From an uncultured Clostridia bacterium (GTDB taxonomy: Bacteria > Bacillota > Clostridia > Oscillospirales > Acutalibacteraceae): a DNA stretch of 64,000 nucleotides. A program made the position numbers and the translations under genes. Positions 44,077 through 55,778 of this stretch are shown here, piece after piece (position 1 is the first letter of the stretch; each line of letters starts with the position of its first letter). Where the stretch lies: positions 62,001-126,000 of the forward strand of contig CANPWP010000002.1 of the NCBI GenBank assembly GCA_947584595.1. The letters run 5' to 3'. The notes beneath the pieces were generated by a model that saw only the letters and a list, made by a program, of their open reading frames with translations, searched no databases and was not told the DNA's origin.

Positions 44077-44163
44077 AATACTCCTCCTTTATTGACTTTT
44101 AGCGCCATCTTTGATAAAATTTATATGCAAATAACAGAGATAATATAACTTAGGAGGTTTTTT

Positions 44164-45036
44164 ATGGATTATGTTCTTTTAACCGACTCTTCTTGCGATT
44201 TACCCGACAATATTGCAAAAAAATTAAATATTGAAGTTTTACCTATGGAATATCAGATTGACGGTAAAAGCTATAATTATTATCTTGATGCAAGAGAAAT
44301 GACCCTTGCGGATTTTTACGGAAAACTAAGACAGGGTATGTATGCAACTACTTCACAAATCAATTATGATTCTTATATAAATTATTTTGAAGAGTATCTT
44401 AAACAGGGTAAAGATATTATATACATATGTATTTCCTTAGGACTCAGTGGAAGCTACAATACCTGCAATATTGCAGTCAGCGACTTGCAAAAGAAGTATC
44501 CCGACAGAAAGATTTACATAATAGATCCTTGCAGTGACTCAGCTGGTCAGGGACTTGTTGTATATAATGCAGGTCTTAAATATAATGAAGGTTTATCTAT
44601 TGATGAACTTAGAGATTTTGTAGAAGATTACAAGAAAAAGTGCTGTCATTGGTTTGTAATTGACGATTTGGATATTTTAAAGCGTGGAGGTCGAATTTCT
44701 GCGGCTACAGCTACTTTTGGCAAAGCGTTACAAATCAAACCTCTCATAAGCGTTGACGAAACAGGAAAGCTTATAAATGTAGGAAAACTAAGAGGTACAA
44801 GTAAAATTTACGATGAATTTTTAAAAAAAATCAAGCGAGACGGCGAAAACTTGCAAAATCAAACGATTTTTATTGCTCACGCTGATAACCCTGAGGGGGC
44901 AGAAAAGTTAAGCGAAATGGTAAAGCCTTTGGTAAAGGATATTATAATTTGTCAAATCGGTCCCGTTATCGGTGCTCACGTTGGTCCCGGAATGTTAGCT
45001 TTATTATTCTACGGCAACAGAAACATTACAATGTAA
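44164..45036 (+). CDS. DegV family fatty-acid-binding protein
   Basis: 290 residues. LLTDSSCDLPDNIAKKL at the N-terminus and SLGLSGSYNTCNIAV are the DegV fatty-acid head-group contacts; DDLDILKRGGRISAATA and GPVIGAHVGPG are also conserved. DegV (FakB-type) proteins present exogenous fatty acids to the FakA kinase for incorporation into phospholipid. No fakA is nearby. ATG follows TTAGGAGG. Stand-alone gene between divergent ylmC and a terminator. Confidence 0.93.
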   Translation: MDYVLLTDSSCDLPDNIAKKLNIEVLPMEYQIDGKSYNYYLDAREMTLADFYGKLRQGMYATTSQINYDSYINYFEEYLKQGKDIIYICISLGLSGSYNTCNIAVSDLQKKYPDRKIYIIDPCSDSAGQGLVVYNAGLKYNEGLSIDELRDFVEDYKKKCCHWFVIDDLDILKRGGRISAATATFGKALQIKPLISVDETGKLINVGKLRGTSKIYDEFLKKIKRDGENLQNQTIFIAHADNPEGAEKLSEMVKPLVKDIIICQIGPVIGAHVGPGMLALLFYGNRNITM

Positions 45037-45087
45037 TATATTATAAAATGGTCTGTGTTATAATACGAACCGTTTTTATGCATAAGC

Positions 45088-45200
45088 ATAGAAGTTTCGG
45101 TAAAAAAATTTAAAAGTTTTGGTCGAGCTTTTTCAAAAGCTCGCGAGGATCAAAGGGCGAGCAGTCCTTTGCCGCCGAAATGCGGCGAAATTTAAAGTCT
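45088..45200. repeat. Intergenic dispersed-repeat-like element
   Basis: GC-richer block between degV and its terminator made of successive small hairpins: CGAGCTTTT/AAAAGCTCG (45124-45143), AAAGG/CCTTT (about 45152-45170) and GCCGC/GCGGC (45171-45186). The wording (AAAGTTTTGGTCGAGCTTTT, then a CTCGCGAGG-like stretch) resembles short intergenic repeats found in many copies in clostridial genomes. Only one copy is in this window, so its repetitive nature is from memory of the type, not shown here. Confidence 0.5.
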
Positions 45201-45205
45201 AAAGT

Positions 45206-45254
45206 AAAAACGCACACAAATGCAGATTAATTCTACAATTGTGTGCGTTTTTGT
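45206..45254. terminator. Bidirectional terminator between degV and the V-ATPase operon
   Basis: Fourteen-base stem AAAAACGCACACAA/TTGTGTGCGTTTTT with a 19-base loop; ends the ATPase operon on the minus strand and degV on the plus. Confidence 0.9.
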
Positions 45255-45263
45255 AATCTTTTA

Positions 45264-45911
45264 TTAATAACCGTGTGCTTCCTTTAACATCATGTCTTTG
45301 ACTTTCATAAGTCTTGTTTGAGTTGAACGCTCGTTTTCATCAAGCTTCATAGTTATATATTTTATTTTTTCCTGAGTATCGGGAATCATAACGTGTTCCA
45401 AAGCATTTACTCTGCGGCGTGTCTTTTCGATTTCAGAGGCCATTAACTGACAGGATTTTTCTACCTCTGCCAATTTGAGCATATCGGGCAAAACATCTGA
45501 AAGAGATTCTATTGCATCATCTAAATCGGCAGATGTAAATGCAAAACCGTATGAGAAAATGTCATTTTTATCGGGCGTTCTTGTTTTTATATCAAAAACG
45601 GGTATATCAACGCTCATTACATTTTTTTCGCTTACCTCAATTGAAACATCCTGTTTCGGTGCAAGGAGAGCTGTATACAGAACTTCTTCACTCATTGAAG
45701 CACGGGCAAGAACAAAGTTTTTATTAGCTCTCTCTATTCCCTTTTCTACCTTTTCTCTTAATTCCTTATTTTCACGCACCAAATCAAGAAACTGCCTCAT
45801 CAGTTCATCTCTTTTATCCTTTAAAAGCTTATGACCTCTGATTGCAGTTACAAGTTTCTTTTTAAGCCTTGTAAGCTCCATACGAGTTGGATTAACTTGT
45901 GTGGTTGCCAT
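45264..45911 (-). CDS. atpD: V/A-type ATPase subunit D (central stalk)
   Basis: 215 residues, mostly two long helices forming the rotating shaft. [20 protein letters not shown] at the start and [19 protein letters not shown] near the end are family blocks. Last gene of the operon, 12 bases after atpB, followed by a terminator. Confidence 0.96.
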   Translation of the reverse strand: MATTQVNPTRMELTRLKKKLVTAIRGHKLLKDKRDELMRQFLDLVRENKELREKVEKGIERANKNFVLARASMSEEVLYTALLAPKQDVSIEVSEKNVMSVDIPVFDIKTRTPDKNDIFSYGFAFTSADLDDAIESLSDVLPDMLKLAEVEKSCQLMASEIEKTRRRVNALEHVMIPDTQEKIKYITMKLDENERSTQTRLMKVKDMMLKEAHGY

Positions 45912-45923
45912 TTATATCACACC

Positions 45924-47294
45924 TTACTTGCCATAGTACATATCAAGATACTTATCGTCAATTCTCTTAAGCTCTGAACGGGGTAAAATCGATAACAGCT
46001 TCCAGCCTAAATTCAATGTATCTTCTATATCACGATTTGTATTGTATCCCTGTGAAACATATTCTTTTTCAAAGGCATCTGCAAATTGTGCATAAAGCTT
46101 ATCAATATCCGTCAAAGCGGCCTCACCCAAAATAACCATAAGTTCTTTTGCATCTTTTCCTCTTGCATAAGCTGAGAAAAGCTGATTCATTGTACTTGAA
46201 TGGTCTGCTCTCGTTTTTCCTTCGCCTATACCTTTATCCTTAAGACGTGAAAGGGATGGAAGAACGTCAATTGGCGGAGCAATATTCTTTCTGTAAAGTT
46301 CACGGCTTAAAATAATTTGACCCTCTGTAATATAGCCTGTAAGGTCAGGGATTGGATGGGTTTTATCGTCTTCAGGCATTGTTAAAATGGGAATAAGTGT
46401 AATTGAGCCGTCTTTTCCCCTCTGTCTGCCCGCTCTCTCATAAAGGTTTGCAAGGTCAGTGTACATATATCCGGGATAACCTCTTCGTCCCGGTACTTCC
46501 TTACGTGCGGCTGAAACCTCACGCAAAGCGTCTGCGTAGTTTGTGATATCTGTCATAATGACAAGAACGTGCATATTCGCTTCAAATGCAAGGTATTCTG
46601 CGGCTGTAAGTGCCATACGAGGTGTTGAAATTCTCTCGATCGCAGGGTCATTTGCCAGATTTATAAACAAAACAGTTCTGTCAATTGCGCCTGTTTCTTT
46701 GAAGCTTTCAATAAAGAAGTTTGATTCTTCAAATGTTATACCCATTGCGGCAAATACAACGGCAAATGGTTCATTTGTTCCTCTAACCTTCGCCTGTCTT
46801 GCAATTTGAGCCGCCAAGTTTGCGTGAGGCAGACCTGAGGCTGAGAAAATTGGAAGCTTTTGTCCTCTTACAAGGGTATTAAGACCATCAATGGCGGAAA
46901 CGCCTGTCTGGATAAATTCCTGAGGATAATTTCTTGCGGCAGGATTCATCGGCAGTCCGTTAATATCCATACGCTTTTCAGGCAGAATATCCGGGCCTCC
47001 GTCAATTGGACGGCCCATACCGTCGAATACTCGTGAAAGCATATCCTTTGATACGCCTAATTCCATACTTCTGCCTAAAAACCTTACCTTTGAATTTGAA
47101 AGATTTATACCTGCCGAGGAATCGAAAAGCTGTACCAAAGCGTCTGTACCGTTGATTTCAAGAACTTTACAGCGGCGGACTTCTCCTGACGCAAGCTCTA
47201 TTTCTCCAAGTTCATCGTAAGTTACATTATCTACATTTTTTACAAGCATAAGAGGGCCTGATATTTCTTCTATTGTTCTGTATTCCTTTGGCAT
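45924..47294 (-). CDS. atpB: V/A-type ATPase subunit B (non-catalytic)
   Basis: 456 residues. RecA-like fold without a working P-loop ([20 protein letters not shown] where the catalytic subunit has GxxGxGKT). [20 protein letters not shown] and [21 protein letters not shown] are typical. Its ATG shares one base with the atpA stop, indicating tight coupling. Confidence 0.97.
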   Translation of the reverse strand: MPKEYRTIEEISGPLMLVKNVDNVTYDELGEIELASGEVRRCKVLEINGTDALVQLFDSSAGINLSNSKVRFLGRSMELGVSKDMLSRVFDGMGRPIDGGPDILPEKRMDINGLPMNPAARNYPQEFIQTGVSAIDGLNTLVRGQKLPIFSASGLPHANLAAQIARQAKVRGTNEPFAVVFAAMGITFEESNFFIESFKETGAIDRTVLFINLANDPAIERISTPRMALTAAEYLAFEANMHVLVIMTDITNYADALREVSAARKEVPGRRGYPGYMYTDLANLYERAGRQRGKDGSITLIPILTMPEDDKTHPIPDLTGYITEGQIILSRELYRKNIAPPIDVLPSLSRLKDKGIGEGKTRADHSSTMNQLFSAYARGKDAKELMVILGEAALTDIDKLYAQFADAFEKEYVSQGYNTNRDIEDTLNLGWKLLSILPRSELKRIDDKYLDMYYGK

Positions 47295-49066
47295 TAGAAT
47301 TCGTCCCCCTTACTTATCGTTTCTTCAAGCTCTTTATCAAGAGCAAGTAAAATATTTTCGTAATTCTTTTTAACAGTGTCTTTTTCTATATATTTAAATC
47401 TGCCTATTCTCTCTCTGACTTCCATATTGATAACATTATCAATTTTTGCTCCCTTTTTAAGGGCATCAAGTCCCTTATCATAGAAAGCAAGTACCAATTT
47501 CATCATCATATGCTGTTTGTCAAGAGGAGTGTAGGTGTCTGTTTCATGGAAAGCATTTTGATGGAGAAAATCTTCTCTAATAGAACGAGCGGCTTCAAGC
47601 TTAAGCCTGTCTGACGGAGACAGGGAATCCATACCGACAAGCTTTACTATTTCTTCAAGCTCTGCTTCTTCCTGAAGAATACTCATAATTCTTCCTCTGC
47701 ATTCCATCCAATCCTGTGCGACATTATTGTTGTACCAGTCTGCCATTGTATCTACATAAAGTGAATAACTTGTCAGCCAGTTTACAGCAGGAAAATGACG
47801 TTTATATGCAAGAGATGAGTCAAGTCCCCAGAATACTTTTACTATACGGAGTGTTGCCTGTGATACAGGCTCTGAAATATCACCGCCCGGCGGTGATACA
47901 GCGCCGATTACGGAAAGTGCTCCCTCTTTATCTTCACTTCCCAATGTTATAACTCTTCCTGCACGCTCATAGAACTGCGCAAGACGTGAAGCAAGATATG
48001 CAGGATAACCTTCTTCACCAGGCATTTCTTCAAGACGTCCTGACATTTCTCTCAATGCCTCAGCCCAACGGGAAGTGGAGTCAGCCATAAGGGCTACCGA
48101 ATATCCCATATCTCTGAAATATTCTGCAATTGTAATACCTGTATAAATAGACGCTTCACGAGCGGCAACAGGCATATCTGAGGTGTTTGCAATAAGAACT
48201 GTACGTTCCATAAGTGAAAATCCTGTTTTCGGGTCAATAAGCTCAGGAAATTCGTTAAGAACGTCTGTCATTTCGTTTCCACGCTCACCGCAGCCGATAT
48301 ATACTACAATATCTGCCTCTGCCCATTTTGCAAGCTGGTGCTGTACGACAGTTTTACCTGAACCGAAAGGTCCCGGAACCGAAGCCACACCGCCCTTTGC
48401 AATCGGGAAAAGCGTATCTATAACACGCTGACCTGTTACAAGCGGCATATCAGGTGACAATTTCTGTTTATAGGGTCTGCCTACACGGACAGGCCATTTC
48501 TGCATTAAGGTTATATTTTTTACTTCACCTGAAGGAGTTTTAACAGTTGCAACCGTATCTTCAACAGAATATTCACCCTCTGAAATTGATTTGACCGTGC
48601 CTTCAATTCCATTAGGAATCATTATTTTATGAACAATAACCTTAGTTTCCTGTACAGTACCGATAATATCGCCTGCACAAACCTTATCGCCTGCATCTAC
48701 ACAAGGCTTAAAGCTCCATTTTAAGTGCCTTTTTAAAGACGGTACTTCTACTCCTCGTTTAAGGTTATTTCCGCTTACAGCCATAATATCGTCAAGAGGT
48801 CTTTGAATACCGTCATATATACTGCTGATAAGACCGGGGCCTAATTCTACCGACAAAGGCGCTCCCGTTGACTCAACAGGTTCTCCAGGACCTAAGCCTG
48901 ATGTTTCTTCATAAACCTGGATTGAGGCTTTATCGCCGTGCATTTCAATTATTTCACCGATAAGGCGTTGTTCCGATACACGTACAACGTCGAACATATT
49001 GGCGTCTCTCATTCCCTCTGCAATTACAAGAGGTCCTGCAACTTTTTTAATAATTCCATTGCTCAT
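47294..49066 (-). CDS. atpA: V/A-type ATPase catalytic subunit A
   Basis: 590 residues. Walker A GPFGSGKT, preceded by KGGVASV, catalytic [37 protein letters not shown], and the non-homologous region insert (about 110-185) that marks V/A-type A subunits. Hydrolyses or makes ATP in the V1/A1 head. Confidence 0.98.
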   Translation of the reverse strand: MSNGIIKKVAGPLVIAEGMRDANMFDVVRVSEQRLIGEIIEMHGDKASIQVYEETSGLGPGEPVESTGAPLSVELGPGLISSIYDGIQRPLDDIMAVSGNNLKRGVEVPSLKRHLKWSFKPCVDAGDKVCAGDIIGTVQETKVIVHKIMIPNGIEGTVKSISEGEYSVEDTVATVKTPSGEVKNITLMQKWPVRVGRPYKQKLSPDMPLVTGQRVIDTLFPIAKGGVASVPGPFGSGKTVVQHQLAKWAEADIVVYIGCGERGNEMTDVLNEFPELIDPKTGFSLMERTVLIANTSDMPVAAREASIYTGITIAEYFRDMGYSVALMADSTSRWAEALREMSGRLEEMPGEEGYPAYLASRLAQFYERAGRVITLGSEDKEGALSVIGAVSPPGGDISEPVSQATLRIVKVFWGLDSSLAYKRHFPAVNWLTSYSLYVDTMADWYNNNVAQDWMECRGRIMSILQEEAELEEIVKLVGMDSLSPSDRLKLEAARSIREDFLHQNAFHETDTYTPLDKQHMMMKLVLAFYDKGLDALKKGAKIDNVINMEVRERIGRFKYIEKDTVKKNYENILLALDKELEETISKGDEF

Positions 49067-49090
49067 TTTTATTTATCATCCCTTCAGGGT

Positions 49091-49408
49091 TTAAGTGTTA
49101 AATATTATATCGCTGCCGACAGCTTTTTCTACTGATTTTTTAACTGCATTTATTCCCTCTCCCGTATTGCCTGTAACTCCGGGAATAAGAATAATTGCAG
49201 GTGTTTTTTGCTCCTGATAATGCTCTATTTTTGGAGCAAGCTCTGAGGCTAACGCTTCCGTTACATATATAACTGCATATTCGCCCTCGCAAAGTCTTTT
49301 AAAAACAGGCGCAGGGTCTTCACCATGTTCTATTATATTTACATCAAGACCAAGGGCGGCAAATCCGTAGATACTGTCACGATCGCCTATTACTGCTGCT
49401 CTATACAT
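49091..49408 (-). CDS. atpF: V/A-type ATPase subunit F
   Basis: 105 residues, Rossmann-like: AAVIGDRDSIYGFAALGLDV, EGEYAVIYVTEALASEL, ILIPGVTGNTGEGINAVKK. Binds the DF shaft. Overlaps the end of subunit C by 8 bases. Confidence 0.95.
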   Translation of the reverse strand: MYRAAVIGDRDSIYGFAALGLDVNIIEHGEDPAPVFKRLCEGEYAVIYVTEALASELAPKIEHYQEQKTPAIILIPGVTGNTGEGINAVKKSVEKAVGSDIIFNT

Positions 49409-50369
49409 ACATTTTCCTCAATCTTTCTTTAACAATTTCACTATTAAGAGAATTTAGCTTTGCAGAAAGTATGATTCTTACTGCTTTTATTTCGTTTTCT
49501 CTTGCGATAATATAAGCCACTAAAGGTCCGATTGTAAACGGCTCCCATTTTTGGGTTTTCATTTTATCGGTCACTAAATCGTCACAATATTTTTCAAAAG
49601 CAGAAGGAGATTTTTTAAGTGCTTCAACTGCCTCTTTGTATGCTGATGAGGAAAGATATGAACAAATTTCATCTATGCCTTTTGCGGCTGAATTTGCAAG
49701 CATATTAATATTTAAGGTTTCACATTCAGCAAGCGACTGTTTGATAAAATCAAGAGTTTTATTCGTTTTTGCACATCTTACTGCAATTTTTATATCCGCC
49801 GACGCTACAAAAAGCTCTGAATAAAGTCTTATGATTTCATTATCGCTGTTTTTTCCTGCATTATATACTGCCTCTAAGCACGCTTTATCTATAATTATAT
49901 CGCAAAGCTGTCCGTCTGAGGTATGAAGCAAAACATTCATAGCTTCTTTTGCTGTATTCTGTAAATATTCGGGCAGCTGTGAATAATTGCGCTTATCTAT
50001 TGCTTCATAGATTTTTTCGGCAGGAACTTTGCCGAACTCTGAAAACATATTATCTGCTTTTAAATTTCTTGTAATTGACTTGATTGTAACCTTTAAATTA
50101 TGAAAATCATTTTGAAGCAAAAATACATCAAATGCGTTTTCTTCTTTAACAAGTTCATTCATTAAAAGCCAAATCTTTTTTCTTTCTGTAGAAAGAATTT
50201 CATCGCCTGTTTGAATTGTATCGTTTCCCCATCCTTTTTCAGTAAGAAAACGTATACAGCTTTCATAATCATCAAGTGAAATAAGAGCCTCTAAGTCTTT
50301 CATCGTTAAAAGTTTAAGCTCTTTAGAGCGGATACGGGCAACCGCATATGTGTAGTCTGCTTTTGCCAA
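49401..50369 (-). CDS. atpC: V/A-type ATPase subunit C
   Basis: 322-residue helical socket protein linking the shaft to the membrane rotor. YTYAVARIRSKELKLL at the start and IGPLVAYIIARENEIKAVRI near the end are the typical blocks. The start is TTG at 50369, 7 bases after AAGGAGGG. Confidence 0.93.
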   Translation of the reverse strand: MAKADYTYAVARIRSKELKLLTMKDLEALISLDDYESCIRFLTEKGWGNDTIQTGDEILSTERKKIWLLMNELVKEENAFDVFLLQNDFHNLKVTIKSITRNLKADNMFSEFGKVPAEKIYEAIDKRNYSQLPEYLQNTAKEAMNVLLHTSDGQLCDIIIDKACLEAVYNAGKNSDNEIIRLYSELFVASADIKIAVRCAKTNKTLDFIKQSLAECETLNINMLANSAAKGIDEICSYLSSSAYKEAVEALKKSPSAFEKYCDDLVTDKMKTQKWEPFTIGPLVAYIIARENEIKAVRIILSAKLNSLNSEIVKERLRKMYV

Positions 50370-50384
50370 GCAAATCCCTCCTTA

Positions 50385-50969
50385 TTAAGAAAACAGCAAG
50401 GCTGAAATTTCATCTGTAAGCTCTTCGTGCTTACTTCTGAACATTGCATCAAAGGAACAGTTCTCTTCAATACCGCCGTAAATAAGTACAAATCCGCTTT
50501 TAATGTTGGCCGTACTATCAGATAATTCAAGCTCGCCTTTTGATACACTGTTGACCTTTTTCATAAAACCGTCAGGAAGTCTTGAAATATCCTTTTCAGA
50601 AAAAGCAATTTTACCTTTTTGTGGCTGAGAGTTATTTTCTATAAGTTTTAAAATCAAGGAAAAATACTCTTTATCCTCTAAGTTTTCCATATAACTTAAA
50701 GTATTATCAAGCATTTCATTTATTACCTGTTGTTTTGCAGAAAGCATTGATTTTTGTTTTTCCAGGTTTGCAGAAGAATCGCCTCTTGATAAAATATCCT
50801 CAGACTTTTTCTTTGCGTTCTCTAAAACTCTGTCAGCCTGCTTTTTGCCCTTTTCCTGAGCGTCGGAAATAACAACATCTGCCTCGCTTTTTGCTTTTGA
50901 AATAACTTTTTCTGCATTCTTAGCGGCTTCTGTTCTGATTTCTTCAATTATCTTTTCTAATCCTGTCAT
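50385..50969 (-). CDS. atpE: V/A-type ATPase subunit E (peripheral stalk)
   Basis: 194 residues: a charged N-terminal coiled coil of about 90 residues (IRTEAAKNAEKVISKAKSEA) and a globular C-terminal head ending with SGFVLIYGGIEENCSFDAMF. Pairs with the AhaH-like subunit to form the stator stalk. ATG follows AAGGTAAAC; stop is 15 bases before atpC. Confidence 0.92.
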   Translation of the reverse strand: MTGLEKIIEEIRTEAAKNAEKVISKAKSEADVVISDAQEKGKKQADRVLENAKKKSEDILSRGDSSANLEKQKSMLSAKQQVINEMLDNTLSYMENLEDKEYFSLILKLIENNSQPQKGKIAFSEKDISRLPDGFMKKVNSVSKGELELSDSTANIKSGFVLIYGGIEENCSFDAMFRSKHEELTDEISALLFS

Positions 50970-50996
50970 AACAGTTTACCTTATTTCTGATTAGAT

Positions 50997-53523
<2,527 letters not shown>

Positions 53524-53542
53524 AAACCTTACACCTCCGGAC

Positions 53543-53851
53543 TTATATTATTATATTCATTACCTTTTCATTAACTTCCGACTGACGCTGTTTTGATTTT
53601 TCAATTAAAAGGCTTGCCTGCTCACTGCCTTCAATTTTTGCCTGTGCCACTTTTCGGCTTGCAGAATCCTTTGCCATTTTTATCATTTCAATGCCTTGTC
53701 TATCGGCATCTTCAGTTAATTTACTAATAATTTCGTTTGCCTTTTCAGAGGCGCTTTGGAGTATTTCTTCGGCTTCTCTTTTTGCATTTAATTCCGTATC
53801 AGCTGCACTTTGCTCAGCTTCACGGATTTTTTCTACTGTAGTTTGTACCAA
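53543..53851 (-). CDS. V/A-type ATPase AhaH-like subunit (peripheral stalk, G/H)
   Basis: 102 residues, entirely charged helix with Ala/Glu/Lys heptads (REAEQSAADTELNAKREAEE), as expected for the stalk partner of subunit E. First gene of the operon. The frame starts with TTG at 53851; a GGTGAT site lies at the right distance. Name rests on position and coiled-coil composition. Confidence 0.8.
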   Translation of the reverse strand: MVQTTVEKIREAEQSAADTELNAKREAEEILQSASEKANEIISKLTEDADRQGIEMIKMAKDSASRKVAQAKIEGSEQASLLIEKSKQRQSEVNEKVMNIII

Positions 53852-53884
53852 AGTTTATCACCGCCATTAACATAATATATTTTA

Positions 53885-53913
53885 ATTTTACTTTAATTTA
53901 TTTACAAAGTCAA
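53885..53913 (-). promoter_or_regulatory. Promoter of the V-ATPase operon
   Basis: Minus strand: TTGACT (53913-53908), 17-base spacer, TAAAAT (53890-53885), 33 bases before the first gene. Confidence 0.75.
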
Positions 53914-53966
53914 TATATACCATGGTTAATTTTGTATATTTTAATCAATTTAAACTATAACTATTA

Positions 53967-54056
53967 TTATTGTTTGTCATTATAGTAAAATAAACACATT
54001 ATACTTACACCTACAAATGCTCCTGCAAATAGACCTATAATTAACCCTTCAAACAT
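53967..54056 (-). CDS. 29-residue single-helix membrane peptide (DUF3789-like)
   Basis: A short frame too small for usual gene finders: begins MFEGLIIGLFAGAFVG, continues VSIMCLFYYN and ends DKQ. One membrane helix (about 4-24), with glycines spaced G8-x3-G12-x3-G16 and a Cys at 21. The ATG at 54056 is preceded by GGGGGAG at a spacing of 5 bases, which makes translation likely. The pattern recalls DUF3789-type small proteins (hydrophobic, G-rich, ending MCL); function unknown. It sits between the V-ATPase promoter and spoIIGA. Confidence 0.65.
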   Translation of the reverse strand: MFEGLIIGLFAGAFVGVSIMCLFYYNDKQ

Positions 54057-54139
54057 TTTAACTCCCCCATATTGTGACATTTATTATAAAACTTTTGTGC
54101 AATAATTATTATACTATCTCTTATCAAAGAGGTGATTTA

Positions 54140-54949
54140 TTGCAGACAGTTTATGTAGATGTTCTTATATTTTTAAACATTATTATCGACTTTTTCATTT
54201 TGTTAAGCTTAAAAACAGTGTTTAACATTGATGTTACTAACAAAAGGTTGGTAATAAGCAGTATTATAATTTCAATATTCTCATTACTCGCATTAATTCC
54301 TCAAATTAATTTCATTTTAAATATTATTATCAATATATTAACTGCCGCTGCGTCTGTGTTTATAGGCTTCGGTAAATGCAGTATTGCCAATTTTATCAAA
54401 AGGGTTTGCGTTTTTTTTGCAATAAATTTTATTTTTGCAGGAATTATGATTGCCATATATATGCTCTTTAAGCCAAGCAGGCTGGCAATTATAAATAATG
54501 TTGTTTATTTTGATATTTCTCCTCTTTTACTGATTATTTTAACCTTATGCTGTTACATTATCCTATATATATTCAAACGTATAGCGGGCAAACAAGGAGT
54601 AATGGAGAAAATTTACAGAGTACATATTAAGGTTAACGATAAAAGCTACAGCTTTTTCGGAAAAGTTGATACCGGATGTGATGTTAAAGAGCCTTTTTCT
54701 GGCGCACCTGTTATTATTGTTGAAAAATCGGTTTTCAATAACTTAAAAATTGATGATTACAATTATAGGATTATTCCCTTTTCAAGTCTCGGCGGAGAAG
54801 GCATTTTGAACGGAATTAAAGCTCAGGAAGTTATAATTGGCGAACATAAAATCGAAAAGGACATATACATAGGACTTTGTGAAAACATTCTTAACGGTGA
54901 AATAAAGGCGCTTATACCAAATGATATTTTCGGAGTTGACATTTTATGA
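54140..54949 (+). CDS. spoIIGA: SpoIIGA, pro-sigma-E processing protease
   Basis: Membrane aspartic-type protease that activates SigE at the septum. Five hydrophobic segments in the first half (starting [20 protein letters not shown]), then a soluble domain with the catalytic motif [19 protein letters not shown] and a second block [19 protein letters not shown]. 269 residues from TTG at 54140, with AGAGGTGA just upstream; the open frame reaches back to 54074 without a ribosome binding site. Its TGA overlaps the sigE ATG (ATGA), so the pair is translationally coupled. Confidence 0.93.
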   Translation: MQTVYVDVLIFLNIIIDFFILLSLKTVFNIDVTNKRLVISSIIISIFSLLALIPQINFILNIIINILTAAASVFIGFGKCSIANFIKRVCVFFAINFIFAGIMIAIYMLFKPSRLAIINNVVYFDISPLLLIILTLCCYIILYIFKRIAGKQGVMEKIYRVHIKVNDKSYSFFGKVDTGCDVKEPFSGAPVIIVEKSVFNNLKIDDYNYRIIPFSSLGGEGILNGIKAQEVIIGEHKIEKDIYIGLCENILNGEIKALIPNDIFGVDIL

Positions 54950-55689
54950 AAATCGTATACTTTAAAAGAAATGAAAACAGAATAATTAAATTTTTTAAAA
55001 ATTGTATTTTAAAGCTTAAAATAAAGCTGGGCTTTACAGAACAGGTACATTATATCAACGGAAGCGAGAATCTGCCTGCCCCTCTTACAAAAGAAGAAGA
55101 ACATAAAATAATGGAGAAAATTATAAACGGTGAGGAGCAGTACAGAGAAAAGCTTATTGTGCATAATCTAAGGCTTGTAGTTTACATAGCAAAAAAATTT
55201 GAATCAACTAATATTAATGTTGAAGATTTAGTATCTATAGGTACTATAGGACTTATCAAGGCTGTAAACACTTTTTCTCCTGAAAGGAATATTAAACTTG
55301 CTACCTATGCATCACGTTGTATAGAAAATGAAATACTAATGTTTTTGAGAAAAACATCTCAGCAAAAACACGAGGTTTCCATTGACGAGCCTTTAAATAC
55401 AGACTGGGACGGAAACGAGCTTTTACTATGTGATGTCTTAGGAAGCGACCCCGACATTATTAACAGAGGGATCGAAACAAAGCTGGAAGCAAGTTTACTT
55501 TTACAGGCCGTATCAAAATTAAACAAGCGTGAATGTGAAATTATGGAGTTAAGGTTTGGTTTAAACGGTAAAAAAGAGCACACTCAAAAACAGGTTGCAG
55601 ATATACTTGGAATTTCACAGTCGTATATTTCAAGACTTGAAAAAAAGATTATTAAAAGGCTGAGAAATGAATTGGAAAAAGTTGTATGA
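54946..55689 (+). CDS. sigE: Sporulation sigma factor SigE (pro-form)
   Basis: Early mother-cell sigma factor. Basic, amphipathic pro-region of about 30-35 residues ([17 protein letters not shown]), mature start near [14 protein letters not shown]. Region 2: [46 protein letters not shown]; region 4: [18 protein letters not shown] and [19 protein letters not shown]. 247 residues. Coupled to spoIIGA. In Bacillus sigG follows; here a terminator and a convergent MORN gene follow, so sigG must be elsewhere. Confidence 0.97.
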   Translation: MKIVYFKRNENRIIKFFKNCILKLKIKLGFTEQVHYINGSENLPAPLTKEEEHKIMEKIINGEEQYREKLIVHNLRLVVYIAKKFESTNINVEDLVSIGTIGLIKAVNTFSPERNIKLATYASRCIENEILMFLRKTSQQKHEVSIDEPLNTDWDGNELLLCDVLGSDPDIINRGIETKLEASLLLQAVSKLNKRECEIMELRFGLNGKKEHTQKQVADILGISQSYISRLEKKIIKRLRNELEKVV

Positions 55690-55701
55690 CTAAAAACGAG
55701 A

Positions 55702-55732
55702 AAACGACTTGGGAAACCAAGTCGTTTAATTT
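55702..55732 (+). terminator. Terminator after sigE
   Basis: Eleven-base perfect stem AAACGACTTGG/CCAAGTCGTTT with a GAAA tetraloop, followed by AATTTATTT. An open frame at 55686 on this strand runs through it and is not considered a gene. Confidence 0.85.
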
Positions 55733-55778
55733 ATTTAAAAAATATGGAAAGAAACTTTTAAAAAAGTTATTTATTGCC

